Of a stretch of 64,000 bases of DNA, positions 24,079 to 36,132 are shown in pieces. Positions within the stretch are counted from its first letter, which is position 1. The number at the start of each line of letters is the position of its first letter. Both the position numbers and the translations under genes were made by a program. The notes under the pieces are model-generated. The model saw nothing but the letters and a program-made list of their open reading frames with translations, had not been told where the DNA came from and did no database searches. Origin of the DNA: Ctena decussata (taxonomy: Eukaryota > Mollusca > Bivalvia > Lucinida > Lucinidae); assembly GCA_963989385.1 (NCBI GenBank), contig OZ022513.1, forward strand, positions 23,377,928 through 23,441,927. Direction: 5' to 3'.

Positions 24079-25284
24079 GAGTATACGATCTGTGCAAGAG
24101 GCTATACGGACAGTTTGGTGCACGAAAGAATGTTCGAGAACTGTTCAGTTTTTTGCTGGTCGAGGAATGGGCATATGTTTCGAAAGTGCAATACCAATTC
24201 CTTCCTGAGTCTGATTGTTTACGAAAGGTCACAGAAGAAAGTCGTTTCCGACAAATAAGTTACAATTAAGCCAATTTGTATTCTTAGCTAAAGCCATAAG
24301 ATTTGTAATTCCTTACTTTGTCCTTTCCTATCAAATCAAGTGTTTTAGCAGATGCGGAAACTGAAAGAGTTCATTTGTCGCTATACTAAAAGAAAATAAG
24401 CTAATTAACAATAAACAAACTTTCGTTCGATCTTCTGTGAATTATTTATTATATAGTATTACCCTTTGATTGTGTTTTTCCGATACAGCCAACCCCGGGG
24501 CGTCACAGAATGAAAAACACCTGTTTAAGCTATCATTGCAAACTATTAAAGTACAACCTTATTATGGCATTGTCAGTTGTATTTAGACACTGGTGACAGT
24601 GCAGCCCACAACTCCGCAAGGGGCTTCTCCCTTGATGTCGGAATCCCACAAGAAACAGTAACAGTATGTCATTTAACAGCTTCTATTCAGATCATTAATT
24701 TTCTCTAAAAACATAGGTGATTAATGAGTAGTAAGATTTTGACAATTTCCATTATTTGAAACAATAATGCAGTTAGGCAGGAATTAAAAAAAGTTAGCTA
24801 TCAATATCTGCTGGCCGTCCTAAGGCGGTAGTCCCGATGTTATTCTTATTTCTATGTTGCTTTGTGGTTTATACCACGAGGCACTTTATGTTTTAAAGTC
24901 CTCTTTTGCTTTTTATCCTCGTTTTTTTTTTTTTTTTTTTTTTTTTTTTGTTTTGTTTTGTTTTAGCATTCTGATCACCTCATTTCGGGAAGAGAGAGCT
25001 GGTTTATCTGCTTCTCGAGCATTTGTTTGTTTGTGCGTGTGTGTTTATTTGTCCTATTTCTCTTCCTTTTGATGATATGGGTTGGCTGCGGTTTGTGATT
25101 GTGGCATATCCTGGACCTTTCTATTAACATTTTTCTCTCAAACCTAATACGGCGTATGCAAATGGAACAAGGGAACAAGGCAATGTTCTGGCTTTCAAAC
25201 TGCATTTATGTTAGGTTCTTTAACACATTGCCTCTCCTATACTCCCATCCTTTCCTGTCTTCACCTGTTTTGGTAAAATACATT

Positions 25285-25502
25285 TGACTCTCGTTATCTC
25301 GAAGACTGATATCTCAAAGTATCCGCTTATATCAAAGAATATAGTTTGAAGGCATCTCCTATTATTCTTTACAATGCAACTTCGGATATCTCAAACTACT
25401 GGTATCTCAAAAATTCTAGACCAGAAAATTTACTTTCAGATATCAGCAGTTTGACATGCAAGTTCGACATCGAGATAGCGGAAGTTGGCTATATCGTAAA
25501 GG
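25285..25502. mobile_element. Element with TATCTC-repeat termini (pogo/Tigger-like ends)
   Basis: TTGACTCTCGTTATCTCGAA at the left, then repeated (G/T)ATCTCAAA motifs and CGAGATAGCGGAAGTTGGC at the right. Such termini are known from pogo/Tigger elements; no transposase is present. A sibling lies at 32194. Confidence 0.5.
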
Positions 25503-26383
25503 ATTTTTCATACGTTTTGTATGAAGACCCCAAAAAATGCGAGGAGGAAGTGCAAAAGCTCCTAACATTTAGTTGGCAAAAAAGTATCAGGACACTATAT
25601 TTATTGGTACTAGAAGATTTAAGCTAACGATGTTTGAAACAGCTGGTCCCAGATATTTAAAAAGAGACCACAGGTTGAAATTTTACATCATGATTGTTCT
25701 AGTTTTCTGTATTTAAGTAACAAAAAAGGATTAAAAAAGTAACTGTTACCAACAAGATGAACATCCAAAGTAAAAACTACGGCATCATAGATCAAAGGGG
25801 TTTATGATTCTACATTAAAGTCTCCAGTCTAATCATGCTAATAAGTGGTAAATTGCCTAAACACAAATTACTAAGAAAAGCGGTTCAATAATAACGTTTG
25901 GTTAAAAAAAAACTTGGGTTTACATGTACATAACCTATGTCAGAAAACTGGCAAAAATTATAAAAAATGTCAAATTGCTCAATAAAACACAATTTCTGTT
26001 CCTGGTTTCCCGTCCAGCAATGCAAAATAAACAAATACAAAACAGTGAATGGGGTTCCAGGCTTGCACATTATATTTTTACCTGTTTATTCACGCTAATG
26101 AAACCGAAAGTAGGTCATTTTAGTTGCCAACTAAAATGACCCAAATAATTTTTCAAACCTTTTTATGTGAAACTAAAGGATGTTATATTAGTGTTAAGCT
26201 GTCTAATCACGGTTATTTGCAATGACGAAACTTTGGTGAGAAGCTCGCAGCGATACCACACGACAAAATAGTTCATACCGATAGAGAAATGGAGCCTTAA
26301 ACTCGTTCATTTCTGTCACCGAACTGTGGTGTTGTATGAATAAACCAGACACATCCTTATCCGCTGAAATAATCTTTTCAATA
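25503..26383. other. No gene recognised
   Basis: AT-rich. TTTTAGTTGCCAACTAAAAT at about 26119 is a small palindrome. Confidence 0.35.
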
Positions 26384-26621
26384 TGAGCCACAACACGAGA
26401 AAACCGTTAAAGTGGCTGTGCGCCCAGCGCATACTCAGATCAGCCTGGGCATCCTCCCAGTCTGATCAGACTCTTCGCTAAGTGCTTGAAGGGTAGCTAA
26501 GGGTCTAAGCTACCTCCATGCGGACAGCGAAGACTCTGATCAGACTGGGCGGATGCCCAGCCTGATCTGAATCTTAACTGGACGCACAGCCACTTTGTTG
26601 GTTTTCTCGTGTCGCGGCTCA
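26384..26621. mobile_element. MITE family C, full-length copy
   Basis: GAGCCACAACACGAGAAAAC ... GTTTTCTCGTGTCGCGGCTC, interior CCTCCATGCGGACAGCGAAG and ACTCTGATCAGACTGGGC. It interrupts sequence (26361-26383 plus 26622-26728) that is uninterrupted at 8733-8852. Confidence 0.85.
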
Positions 26622-27027
26622 ATTATGTTCTTTGAAGATGTCAATATCGTCTACGATTGGCTGGAATATGAAATCTTTTTACTGACAGAACGTCAGAGAG
26701 AACAGATTTTAATCTGTAGAAAATGAGGTTAAACGCCATTATAAGCGTTGATGCGCTAAAATGTTGTCTGCCAGTATAAGTGACTGGTTTTGCCCGGAGA
26801 CAGTTGAAGCAGAAAAATGAATTAAAATACAGTCACAATTCAAACTCAAAGCTTAGCGGCAAACTGTCCGTTCTTATGTGTTAAGTGTAAAGCGTGAAAA
26901 TGAAACTCAACTTAGAAAGGAGCATGACAAGCGGTCGATTTGTATTTCCGGGGCGGTAGGGTCATGCGAATATGTCGTTCTCTTTTTCATCGGTGCATTC
27001 CATATTGGCCTAAAGTATGGCAAGAGT

Positions 27028-27190
27028 TTACTGTGCTTCCACTAGGTGCCGGTGGGGGTTGCTTCTGCCTTTCGCATCTCTCTTACAGTCTCTATCTCCC
27101 TCTCTATGGCAAATGGCTCGCGTTTGACTGACATATATACACATGTACTGTCTCAAACGGCCTTTAAACCCAAATCAACCAACCAACCAG
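27028..27190. mobile_element. SINE-like family E copy (reverse)
   Basis: GTACTGTCTCAAACGGCCTT and TTAAACCCAAATCAACCAAC match the inverse of the copies at 12990 and 55780. Confidence 0.55.
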
Positions 27191-27492
27191 ATTGGTTCAT
27201 CTTTCGATGGTTTATTAGAATATCGCTGCTTCTTTTAAGTAGACTGCATAAGAAAGCCTTTCAAACACTATGTAATTAAACCTATCTTTTGAGAAATCAA
27301 CTTGAAAGAAGATATTCATTACTTTCTCAGAAATTGTCAGTCTCATGGAAACTCATCGGAGTTTGCATATTGTATTGCTTATTTTCAGACTTAAACCATT
27401 TTAATTTGCATAAATTTCTCTCTGATGCCTTCACCTACATATTATTTTCTTCAGCTTGAAATGGTGCAGAGTAATAATGGTATCTATTGGGA

Positions 27493-27680
27493 GGTCTTAA
27501 GGTGAACAGATTCAACTCCATATTTTCTGCCTTTTTTACGAATGGGAACAACATTTGTAATTTTCTGTTTGCTTCTTTGGTAGATAAAATGCTTCCAAAT
27601 AGAGGTCAGCTCTTACAAGAAAGAATTTGCTCCTGTAGGAGCAAATTCTTTTCTTTTAAGAGTGTCCCATATAAAAAGCG
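27493..27680. mobile_element. MITE family G (TTAAGGTGTATGGGTACACC) copy
   Basis: CTTAAGGTGAACAGATTC start and a hairpin AAAGAATTTGCTCCTGTAGG/AGCAAATTCTTTTC. Related copies lie at about 30250-30515, 33890-34110, 38530-38660, 43075-43175, 44292-44435, 58793-59010, 59683-59995 and 61802-61985. Confidence 0.6.
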
Positions 27681-27820
27681 GAGATGCATTGCTTCCCCTG
27701 AAAGTGTACACATTTAAGTCCTTATCAACTTATCATAATTGACTTTCTGTATGTATGCCTCGACAAGTCTTTTTTTTTCTTCTTGTTAGGGGGTGTTTTA
27801 TAAAGCTGTGCAAAAATGGC

Positions 27821-27886
27821 GAGCAGTGCTGACCTTGATTAGTCTGCTCCCTTAGGAGCAGTGTGATTAGGCTCTACACTGCGTGC
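27821..27886. repeat. ~70-bp hairpin family F, copy 1
   Basis: GAGCAGTGCTGACC ... GGCTCTACACTGCGTGC with core CTGCTCCCTTAGGAGCAGTG. Diverged compared with other copies. Confidence 0.55.
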
Positions 27887-28500
27887 AGTGGAACTTATGT
27901 TCTAACACTGAGAAAATTAACCTAATACAGATGCTAAAATTTTTCCACAAAATGAAAGGAAATAAACTAAACTTTACTTACTTCTACACAGACGGACGGA
28001 CACATGGCACCAAGTGTTTGCAACTATGGTTACGTACCGCTGAGCCACTTGGGGAGCGTCGTTAGGAGAATTGAACTGAACTGAACGGAAGTTCTAAACT
28101 GACATTCGATTTAATTTCAAAGCACGACCAGGCTTCCTTGTCACTGTCAAAAACTTTTCTTGCACACCGGATAGAAAATGCCAATCTTTTCACCTGGGAT
28201 AGAAAATCTTATCTTACCCGGTGTTCTGACCCAGGACTGGAAAAATCACGAGATATCAATACATTGGTTGTATAGGAGCTCACGTACCTGCGTCGTCATG
28301 TGACGCTGGCTTTCTAGATGATGACGTCACGAAGACAGTAAAAATGACGTCAGTTTATGCACGCCAGTCGTTGACGTAAAGAGCCGAATGGCGGTCGTTG
28401 AAAGGAACGCCTTCTTTCGAAATCAAATTGAAACCTCTCAAGCACTAAAATTACGCAATTTAACAAGTTCTAACGTTAAAACAAAACATGCAAGAAAAAG

Positions 28501-28676
28501 TATATATCATGGGTGTGAGGTGTGGATAGAAAAATCCGTCACCCGGGATCACCGTTCGGCATCTCGAATCCGTCACCCAGGATCACCGTTCGGCATCTCG
28601 AGGCAAGCTTCGAGATGCCGAACGGTGATCCCGGGTGACGGATTTTTCTATCCACACCTCACACCCATGATAGATA
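28501..28676. repeat. 176-bp palindrome with duplicated arm segment
   Basis: 67-bp arms (28501-28567, 28610-28676) match almost perfectly. 34 bp of the left arm (ATCCGTCACCC(G/A)GGATCACC...) are repeated in tandem next to the centre. Confidence 0.85.
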
Positions 28677-28716
28677 CTTATATTATTGCAGTACCAGAGT
28701 TCTTCTATTCATCTGC

Positions 28717-28945
28717 TGCAGTTGTTCAAACCAAAGGTAGCTTTATGAAATCTGGTTTGTCAAGGATTCATTAAGTCATCTGGTACACAGAAAATCACGT
28801 ATGCTTTTACTTTTTGCTGCAAAAATGCTCTGAAAAAACTCCTCATATTTTTTCAGCAAAAAATGGCAGTGTTTTTGCATATAATATGTTTGAAAATTTA
28901 ATGTCTTCTCGACTAATGCCATTGTTGGTTTTGAACAACTTGGCC
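28717..28945. mobile_element. MITE family D (CAGTTGTTCAAA) copy
   Basis: GCAGTTGTTCAAACC ... GGTTTTGAACAACTTGGCC with interior GGCAGTGTTTTTGCATATAA, as in the 35619 copy. Confidence 0.65.
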
Positions 28946-28984
28946 AAGATGATTTTGTTAAGTACGGTGTTTCAATTTAGAAAA

Positions 28985-29830
28985 CTAGAAAATTATGTCT
29001 GTAAGACACTAATGATGCCCCCATGCAGCACCTGTCATAGGACGTGCACATCCCTAAAGTATCTTTTAAGCATAAACACTGTCTACAAAGAATCCATTGA
29101 AAACATATCACAAACTTCACACCTTACAGTGCACAAATGCTGCCCAAAAAAGTTTAATAGGCCACTATTCTGTCAAAATTCTGTGGGAGGATTACACAAA
29201 CTCCATAACCCATAATGCAAAAAATTGCCTTAAATGACTAAGTTCAAAGGCCATAATTCTGTCAAAATTAGTTCTAGCTCCTATGAAAACCCATATGCAC
29301 ATCTTCAATATGTCTACAGCATGTATGCAAGGTTTGAAAACGATCCAATAAAAACTGTGGAAGCAGTTGATTACACAAACTCCATACCCAACAATGCTAA
29401 AATTTGCCTAAAATGACTAAGTTTAAAAGACCGTAATTCAGTAAAAATTAATTCTAGTCCCAACAAAAACACACATGCACATCTGCAGTATGTTCACAGC
29501 ATGTATGCAAGGTTTGAAAAAGCTCCACTGAAAACTATGGGAGGAGTAGATTACACAAACTCCATACCATACAATGCTAAAATTTGCCTAACATGAATAA
29601 GTTCAAAAGGCCATAATTCTGTCATAATTAATTCTAGCTTCATCAAAAATCCACATGTATATCTTCAATATGTCCACAACATGTATGCAAAGTTTGAAAA
29701 AGATCCATTGATAACTGTGAGAAGAGTTGAATACACAAACTCTGTACCGTAAAGCGTGACAAACAGACGGACAGACAGGAGCAAATCTTAATGCCCCTCA
29801 GACTATCGTCACAGGGTCATAATGTGGATG
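28985..29830. repeat. Tandem-core element, ~180-bp unit
   Basis: Units begin near 29234, 29413 and 29595 (TGACTAAGTTCAAA, GGCCATAATTCTGTCA, CATGTATGCAAGGTTTGAAA, GATTACACAAACTCCATACC). It ends ACAAACAGACGGACAGACAG then TAATGCCCCTCAG; AATGATGCCCCC opens it. The 28814-29215 open frame is chance. Confidence 0.7.
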
Positions 29831-30540
29831 GGATGTCAAAATACCCTGACATTCTTCCTATGTTGAGGATACAGCTACTGTCTTTCTGGACAGTAACTTC
29901 ATGGAAGATAGGAATAAAAACAATAATCACAAAATGTGTGTTTTTGTTTTATTTTCTTGGAAAATAGTAAAAAGATAAACAACCTGTAAAACTGTACAAT
30001 TCTAAAGCCTAAGCCATTCTTTTTTTTTTCTTCTTTTTTATGCTATTGCATGCCATTACCTACATCAGTATGATATGTGCTGCCATCACCACTGATCAGG
30101 GTTGCCAATTTATTCTGAAGGCGAACTTTTTTTTTAAGAACAAACCTCAGGTAAATATTTCTGTGGATGGATTGTCTTCCCTTATAGTATATCCTTGCCC
30201 TTGCAGCGCTAGGATGGAATCTCTGACAATTCCCTGAAGAGGAAATCCTTCAAAACTTTGGTCTATGCTTAAAGGTAGAAGGAGCAAATTCATTCTTACC
30301 TTTAAGGCATGAACCCCACTGAAAAAGAATACAACAAGACCTGTTCGCATACTAGATAGCTTGGTTGACAGCATCTAGCCCTTCGAATTTGGCTACCACT
30401 GACACCATCACCAATGTCCCTGCAATGGGTAGTGCAAAAGCATTTGTACAGGTGAGCTTAAAAATGAAAATGGCAGAGTTACTTCCGTGAAGGTGTACCC
30501 ATACACCTTAAAGATATGCAATTTCTTTGCTGACAATATA
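29831..30540. other. AT-rich sequence with MITE G remnants
   Basis: A MITE G remnant (CTTAAAGGTAGAAGGAGC, GAAGGTGTACCCATACACC) spans about 30250-30515. Nothing else recognised. Confidence 0.35.
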
Positions 30541-30774
30541 TGAGCCGCAACATGAGAAAACCAACAATGTGGTTGTGCACCCAGTGCAGACTCAGATCAA
30601 TCTGGGCTTCCGCCCAGTCTGATCAGAGTCTTCGCTGTCTGCAAGGAGGTAGCTTAGACCCTTAGATACCCTTTAAGCGTTTAGCGAAAAGTCTGAGCGG
30701 ATTAGGCGGATGTCCAGGATGATCTGAGTCTGCGCTGGGCGCACCACATTGTTGGTTTTCTCGTGTCGCTGCTC
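30541..30774. mobile_element. MITE family C copy
   Basis: TGAGCCGCAACATGAGAAAA ... TCGTGTCGCTGCTCA, flanked by ATAT on both sides. Confidence 0.8.
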
Positions 30775-31170
30775 ATATATATTTAGCAAAAGAAGAAACT
30801 TGGTAGTTGAAAGCTTGTCATTGTTTTTGAAACACCAACGTTCTTTGAAATCTCAGGTTCACACCAATATTTTGCGGTTTAAAACTGATCAAATATTCTT
30901 TCCTTTCAATTCTGGTAAAGCATTTAGTCACTTGACTAAAACAGGGTTTTCAGAAAAAGGAAAACTTGAAAACAGGAACAAATTTTGGTTTAAAAGGAAA
31001 CGTACCAATTTTATCTGATAGCCCACGAGCAAAACATGCAATTTCACATGTTCACTTGAGTGGAAAATAAGTGCACAGCACATATCATATGTCTGATTTC
31101 TCAAAACCCAAGACATGACAGAAAAATAAAAACTGTCAAGTTTCTTGTTTTGCTAAGTATGTGTTGCTTG

Positions 31171-31897
31171 GTGCTCGGGCATTTCGGCCAGACATTTCAG
31201 CCTTGCACATTTTGGCCTTGGACAGTTCGGCCATGGACAGTTCGGCCACGGACATTTCTGCCACAGAAATTGTCAAGGGTGGACATTGCGGCCTTTAACC
31301 AAAAATTACTTACTTTTTATAATTAAATTAAGTACTCATATGAGTAACTTAAAGCTAGTCTTAATGAAGTCCTATGATTTGTTGTTGTTCTCTTGATGTG
31401 TTATGAACCTTCAACATCTTAAAGGTCATTTTGAGCATTTCAAGGCAAAAACACGGTGAAGAACTATTTCAACTACTTGAACTAGGGCCTTATATGATAT
31501 TTGGTTAAGTGTTTTGTTAGTTTATAGCCCTGAAATACTTTTAAAGTCATTTTGAGCATTATCTGGCACACATGCCATCCCCACACATGGGCCAGTGTGG
31601 CCTTTATAATTCATGTGATGCCTATAACTTTATATGCAATCATATGGCTGATGAATCTGTGGTGCACCCATTTTTGACTTTAAGAGATATGACTGGAGTT
31701 ATTATGAGCCCAATCACACATTTTTGTGCCATTTGAGCAGAAAACCATCTATGTAACTTTAAATGGTTTACAGTAGCATATTTTCATTTCCCTATATTTC
31801 TCAGATTTGGCCGAAACGTCCATGGCCGGAATGTCCATGGCCGAACTGTCCTAGGCCAAAATGCCTAGGCCAAAACGTCAGTGGCCTTGGTGTCCTA
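31171..31897. mobile_element. Foldback element with short-repeat termini (GGACA-TTCGGCC)
   Basis: The left end has about six ~15-bp repeats such as TTCGGCCATGGACAG; the right end has their inverse (GTCCATGGCCGAACTGTCC). The interior is 500 bp AT-rich and non-coding. Confidence 0.65.
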
Positions 31898-31906
31898 CAT
31901 TGGTGT

Positions 31907-31950
31907 TACTACAGAGAGTAGGACACCTACACTGGTGTCCTACTCTCTGT
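31907..31950. repeat. Short hairpin
   Basis: ACAGAGAGTAGGACACC and GGTGTCCTACTCTCTGT around a short loop, just outside the foldback element. Confidence 0.7.
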
Positions 31951-32193
31951 ATTATAGCTAAAACAGGAGCATAATAATATGGTAAAAAATTTACAACATA
32001 AACTCTTTAAATTGTACTTCAAAATAGTTGAAAACCTGCAGCATCGTACAGTAAAATTTACACATAAAATTCTAGAATAGTTGCTTTTTATTATTATATT
32101 TATGGTCCATCATTAGAACTGCCTCAGCTATAAAGGTGATTCTAATGATAACTAGCAATACATTTTTTCCATACACCCATTACCCCCAAATAC

Positions 32194-32435
32194 AGTCAAC
32201 TCTCGATATCTCAAATCTCAAATGACTGATATCTCAAAGTAAATTTTCTAACTACCGGTATCTCAGAGTAAATTTTCTGGTACCAGAAATTTACTCTGAG
32301 ATACCAGTAGTTTGAGATAACAGGAGTTGAAATGTAAACAGGGATAGGAAATGTGTCCAAACTATATTCTCTAATATAAAAGGGTACTTTGAAATATCAG
32401 TGTTTGAAATAAAGAAGGTCAGCTATATTGGTTTT
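32194..32435. mobile_element. Palindromic element with TATCTCAAA termini
   Basis: CAACTCTCGATATCTCAAA pairs with TTTGAGATAACAGGAGTTG; the centre TTTCTGGTACCAGAAA is palindromic. Pogo/Tigger-like ends, no transposase. Confidence 0.55.
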
Positions 32436-32857
32436 AAGTAAGAATCTAATGCAGATAAAGAAGGCCACCTCAAAAAATTCCTTGTTTGCTGTCAGAGCTT
32501 TTACCCATGAATTTCAGAATGGGTAGTGGATTAATGTCTAATCATAAGGTAATAGATCTAAAGTAAATGTTAAAGGGCAGCAACTGCCATTCACAAAGAC
32601 GGAATATTTTAAATGAAAGTATACACATTATTGTCTGCAATTTAAATTCATGTAGAACAATGGAATTTGACCAGGACTTTAAAAAATATCTTTTCCTCAG
32701 AATGGCACATTTTTTGGGCCAGGGCCAATTTCGGAGGGTAGGTAGGTTTTTGTTTGGCTAAAAACATATGGCATCATTTAAAACTTTCTATCGAACATAT
32801 GTATCACACGTACAATAATAACAAAAGAAGTGTTGATTAAAATTACAAAATAACAGC

Positions 32858-33797
32858 ATACCGTATAATGGAAAATTTTCGCGTTGCCAAATTTTTGCAA
32901 ATTTGCCCCAAAAACATGAGGTTTTATTTTCACGGTTTTTAATTTTCGCGGACATGAATATCGACAAAAATAAATATTGTGTTTGTCCTGTAAAATATTG
33001 GCTTGACTGAAAAATCAAGACGTACAAGGAACGAGAAACGTAAAGAAACTGTAATCACTTTGTAATGAACACATTTGTTTTGACAGAATCGGCTCATTTT
33101 GAGTTTGGTAGGATACCAATCCTTTTTTCACAAGAAAAAAATGTAAGATAAACATTTGCAGAAATCAATGCTTAATACACAGAAACAGTCAACTGAAATA
33201 TGCGAGCAATTGATAGAATGGCTATTGTTCAGGATAAAAGTAATTAAATTAGGTGTATGTGTACACCCGATAGTGTTTAGTTTTAGTTATATGTATTTTA
33301 ATTTGTATATTGTCTAAATGCTGTATTTTATATGTTTAATTAGTGTCTCGTATGCCTTATTAGGCATGGTCTCACATATTTTATGTCTTATTACTATGAC
33401 GATAGATGTTTGTATATACGAGATGTGACGCTTTAATAAACTATTACTTACTTATTTACTTATTAAAACTCACAGTCAATTAAAAGTAATTCAGTTGTAC
33501 TTGCATAATCAGGTACAAGGGACCGTTAATCAAGCGGAAAAAAGACATCCTGTTCAAATTGTAATTACCAGTTAACATAATTGCGCCGAAAATAATAGCT
33601 CCTAGCTACCTACTTTTAAGGTTTTGTGGGGCGCTTTGAATACCGCAAACCATATGTTTGGACGATTCAAATTTCCTATTACTATTTTTGTACAAACTTG
33701 GAAAATATTTCGCGGAGTTTAATTTTTGCGGATCACTGCCGACTACAAAATTCCGCGAAAATTAGGCGATGCAAAAATTTCCCATTATATGGTATAT
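32858..33797. mobile_element. ~940-bp TIR element (ATACCGTATAATGG)
   Basis: CATACCGTATAATGGAAAAT at the left and AATTTCCCATTATATGGTAT at the right are inverted; AATTTTCGCGG-like motifs recur near both ends. Non-coding. Confidence 0.6.
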
Positions 33798-34162
33798 TCT
33801 TTACAACACAATGACAAATTATTAGGATAATTATGTCCATATTAAATTTCAAGGCTCAATGTAAGGAAATATTTTCTCAAGATGTATGGGTTAATCTCCA
33901 TCTTTCCATTTTTAGAAAGGGAGACAATTTTTGTGACAACCTGTTTGCTTCCCTGAACAACACAGTCTCACCCAAATAGTGTCTGTTCTTAAACCAAAGA
34001 AACTCTTCTAAGGAAGCAAATTCTATTCGTTAAGACTGACCCCATTGGGAAAGGCAGCAAAAATGAAAATGGTAGAGTTGCTGCCCTTGGAGGTATCATT
34101 CACCATAATTTTTATAGAAACTTATGATGCACATCTCAATGATGCAGTTCTAAGGACAGACC

Positions 34163-34366
34163 CAGAGCTCTAGATAAGAGGGTGTATTTGATGATAATTA
34201 AGGATAATTTTTTTTTATTTCTCATCGAAACCATATGTTGTGACCCCTCATCTGAACCGTCTCGTCGAGACGGTTCAGATGAGGGGTAACAACATATGTT
34301 TCTATGCAGATTTATCAAAAATTATCCCTAATTATCACCAAATACTCCCTCTTATCTAGAGCTCTG
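34163..34366. mobile_element. MITE family B copy
   Basis: CAGAGCTCTAGATAAGAGGG ... TTATCTAGAGCTCTG. The centre CCGTCTCGTCGAGACGG lies in a near-perfect palindrome. AGACC flanks both sides. Confidence 0.85.
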
Positions 34367-34848
34367 AGACCACCATATTAAATCTAATAAATTCTTCTGC
34401 TCTAATATACAACCCTTCCTCTTTTTCCAAAAATCATTATCTCAGCTTCCCAAAACTGCAAAATCCTGGGCATAAATTTTTTTTATCCTCTCTTATAATT
34501 GTTTTTTATTAATAACTGTATTTTCACCTACTCATGGAAAATGACTTATTTCAGTGATGACACAATGCAGGTATAATTCTTACAAGGTTAAAATCACATA
34601 TTGTGTATTGGACGCACTTGGCCAGCAAGTGGCTAACTTGTTACTCTACATGCTCTATATACTGCCCCCGGTGTGTTTAACTGGACTAATACCAAAAACA
34701 GAACTTATCTCATAATTATTAGCTAATACTCTCCATACTTGGAGATCTGAAATTAAATGGCGTTAAAATTCAAATATATGAAGGTTCTGTCAATAATGAG
34801 ATCATACAGGACCAGTCACATATTAAAGAAATCTTCCCTTTTGTCAAT

Positions 34849-35088
34849 TGAGCCATGACACGGCAAAACCAGCAAAGTGGCATGTGTGCTGAGCAAAGAC
34901 TAAGATCAGCCTGGGCGTCCACCCAGTCTGATCAGAGTTTTTAGCTGTGCACTTAAAGGATAGCTGAGGGCCAAAGCTAGCTTCATGCGGACAGTGAAGA
35001 CTCTGATCAGACTGAGAGGGTGCCCAGGTTGACCTGAGTTTTGCCAGGTGCACATGCAACTTTGTTAATTTTGTTGCGTCACAGCTCA
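34849..35088. mobile_element. MITE family C copy
   Basis: TGAGCCATGACACGGCAAAA ... TTGCGTCACAGCTCA, interior CTTCATGCGGACAGTGAAGA. Confidence 0.8.
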
Positions 35089-35125
35089 TTTATTGTCAGT
35101 GAAGAGCTTGAGACAAGTCAACAAG

Positions 35126-35300
35126 CAGAGCTCTAGATAAGAGGGAGTATTTGGTGATAATTAGGGATAATTTTTGATAAATCTGGACAAAAACATATGT
35201 TGTGACGGTTCAGATGAGGGGTCATAACATATGGTTTTGATGAGAAATAAGAAAAATTATCCTTGATTATCATCAGATACCCCTCTTATCTAGAGCTCTG
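35126..35300. mobile_element. MITE family B copy
   Basis: CAGAGCTCTAGATAAGAGGG ... TCTTATCTAGAGCTCTG; part of one central arm is lost. ACAAGTCAACAAG occurs on both sides. Confidence 0.8.
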
Positions 35301-35372
35301 TGAATACAAGTCAACAAGGCCAACACTGACCCTGACATGGAACTGAAAGCAACAGCTCTTCTTGTACTTCAG

Positions 35373-35621
35373 CCTGGCCCCAAGGTTATAAAACTTTTTT
35401 CATGCTCAACTCAGCTGAGCATGAAATTTAAAATGCCCATTAATATAAAAATACCAAGAAATTCAGCATTTTTCAGGTTCAGATAAGCCAAGAATGCTAT
35501 TTTTTCTGCTCATAAATATTAAAATGCCAACAATTGTTGGCATTTTAAAATTTATGAGCAGAAAAAATTTCATGCTCAGCTGAGTTGAGCATGAAATAAG
35601 TTTTATAACCTCGGGGCCAGG
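35373..35621. mobile_element. Palindromic MITE (GGTTATAAAACTT), 249 bp
   Basis: CCTGGCCCCAAGGTTATAAA and its inverse at the ends; sub-palindromes CATGCTCAACTCAGCTGAGC and ATGCCAACAATTGTTGGCAT inside. Same TIR as 14678-14832. Confidence 0.75.
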
Positions 35622-35869
35622 CCCAGTTGTTTGAAGCCTTGTTAGCTTAACAAAGTCATTCGTCCAGGGTTGGTTAAGTCTTACAGTACTCACAAAATCA
35701 ACTGTGTGAAAAATTTTCCTGAAAAATTAGAGAAGCTTTTGCAGTGCAAAAGCTCCTCACATTTTTTGGGGGCAAAAAATGGCAGTGTTTTTTACACATA
35801 CATGTAATATGTTTTAAAATTTAATGTCTTGTTAACTAACAGCATCATTAGTTTTGAACAACTGGGCCC
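35619..35869. mobile_element. MITE family D copy
   Basis: GGCCCAGTTGTTTGAAGC ... GTTTTGAACAACTGGGCCC, centre AGCTTTTGCAGTGCAAAAGC. It lies just downstream of the receptor-like gene's stop. Confidence 0.8.
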
Positions 35870-35954
35870 CGTTCTTTCATACAGGCAAGCTAAAAGGTTA
35901 AAATGTTCACCCTCAGATCTTTGGCTCATCTGAAGGGTCTGAGACTATTCAAGT

Positions 35955-36132
35955 TTAACCTGTCTGTTTCAGCTGACACAATGAACCTGCCAAGTTCTGT
36001 AGACTAGAAATAAACACAGACACTACACTATCCAATCTTTCACTGTCATTTGTCAATTTATATTTGTCTATGGCACTGTTAAAGACTTCTAAATATGCAG
36101 AGTCTCTTTCTGGAGATAAAAAATAACTTCCC
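35955..36132 (-). CDS. Exon 8: terminal exon with stop codon
   Basis: Acceptor CTTTTTCAG. It encodes [18 protein letters not shown] through [17 protein letters not shown] and a TAA stop at 35955-35957. The helix pattern matches the last 50-60 residues of the family. A MITE of the GGGCCCAGTTGTTC family lies about 80 bp downstream, in or just after the 3' UTR. No clear poly(A) signal was assigned. Confidence 0.8.

Noticed and set aside
28388..28774. 128-codon open frame
   Set aside because: It runs through both arms of the 176-bp palindrome and has no domain; a chance frame.
28814..29215. 133-codon open frame
   Set aside because: It covers the end of a MITE and the start of a tandem-core repeat; no family resemblance.
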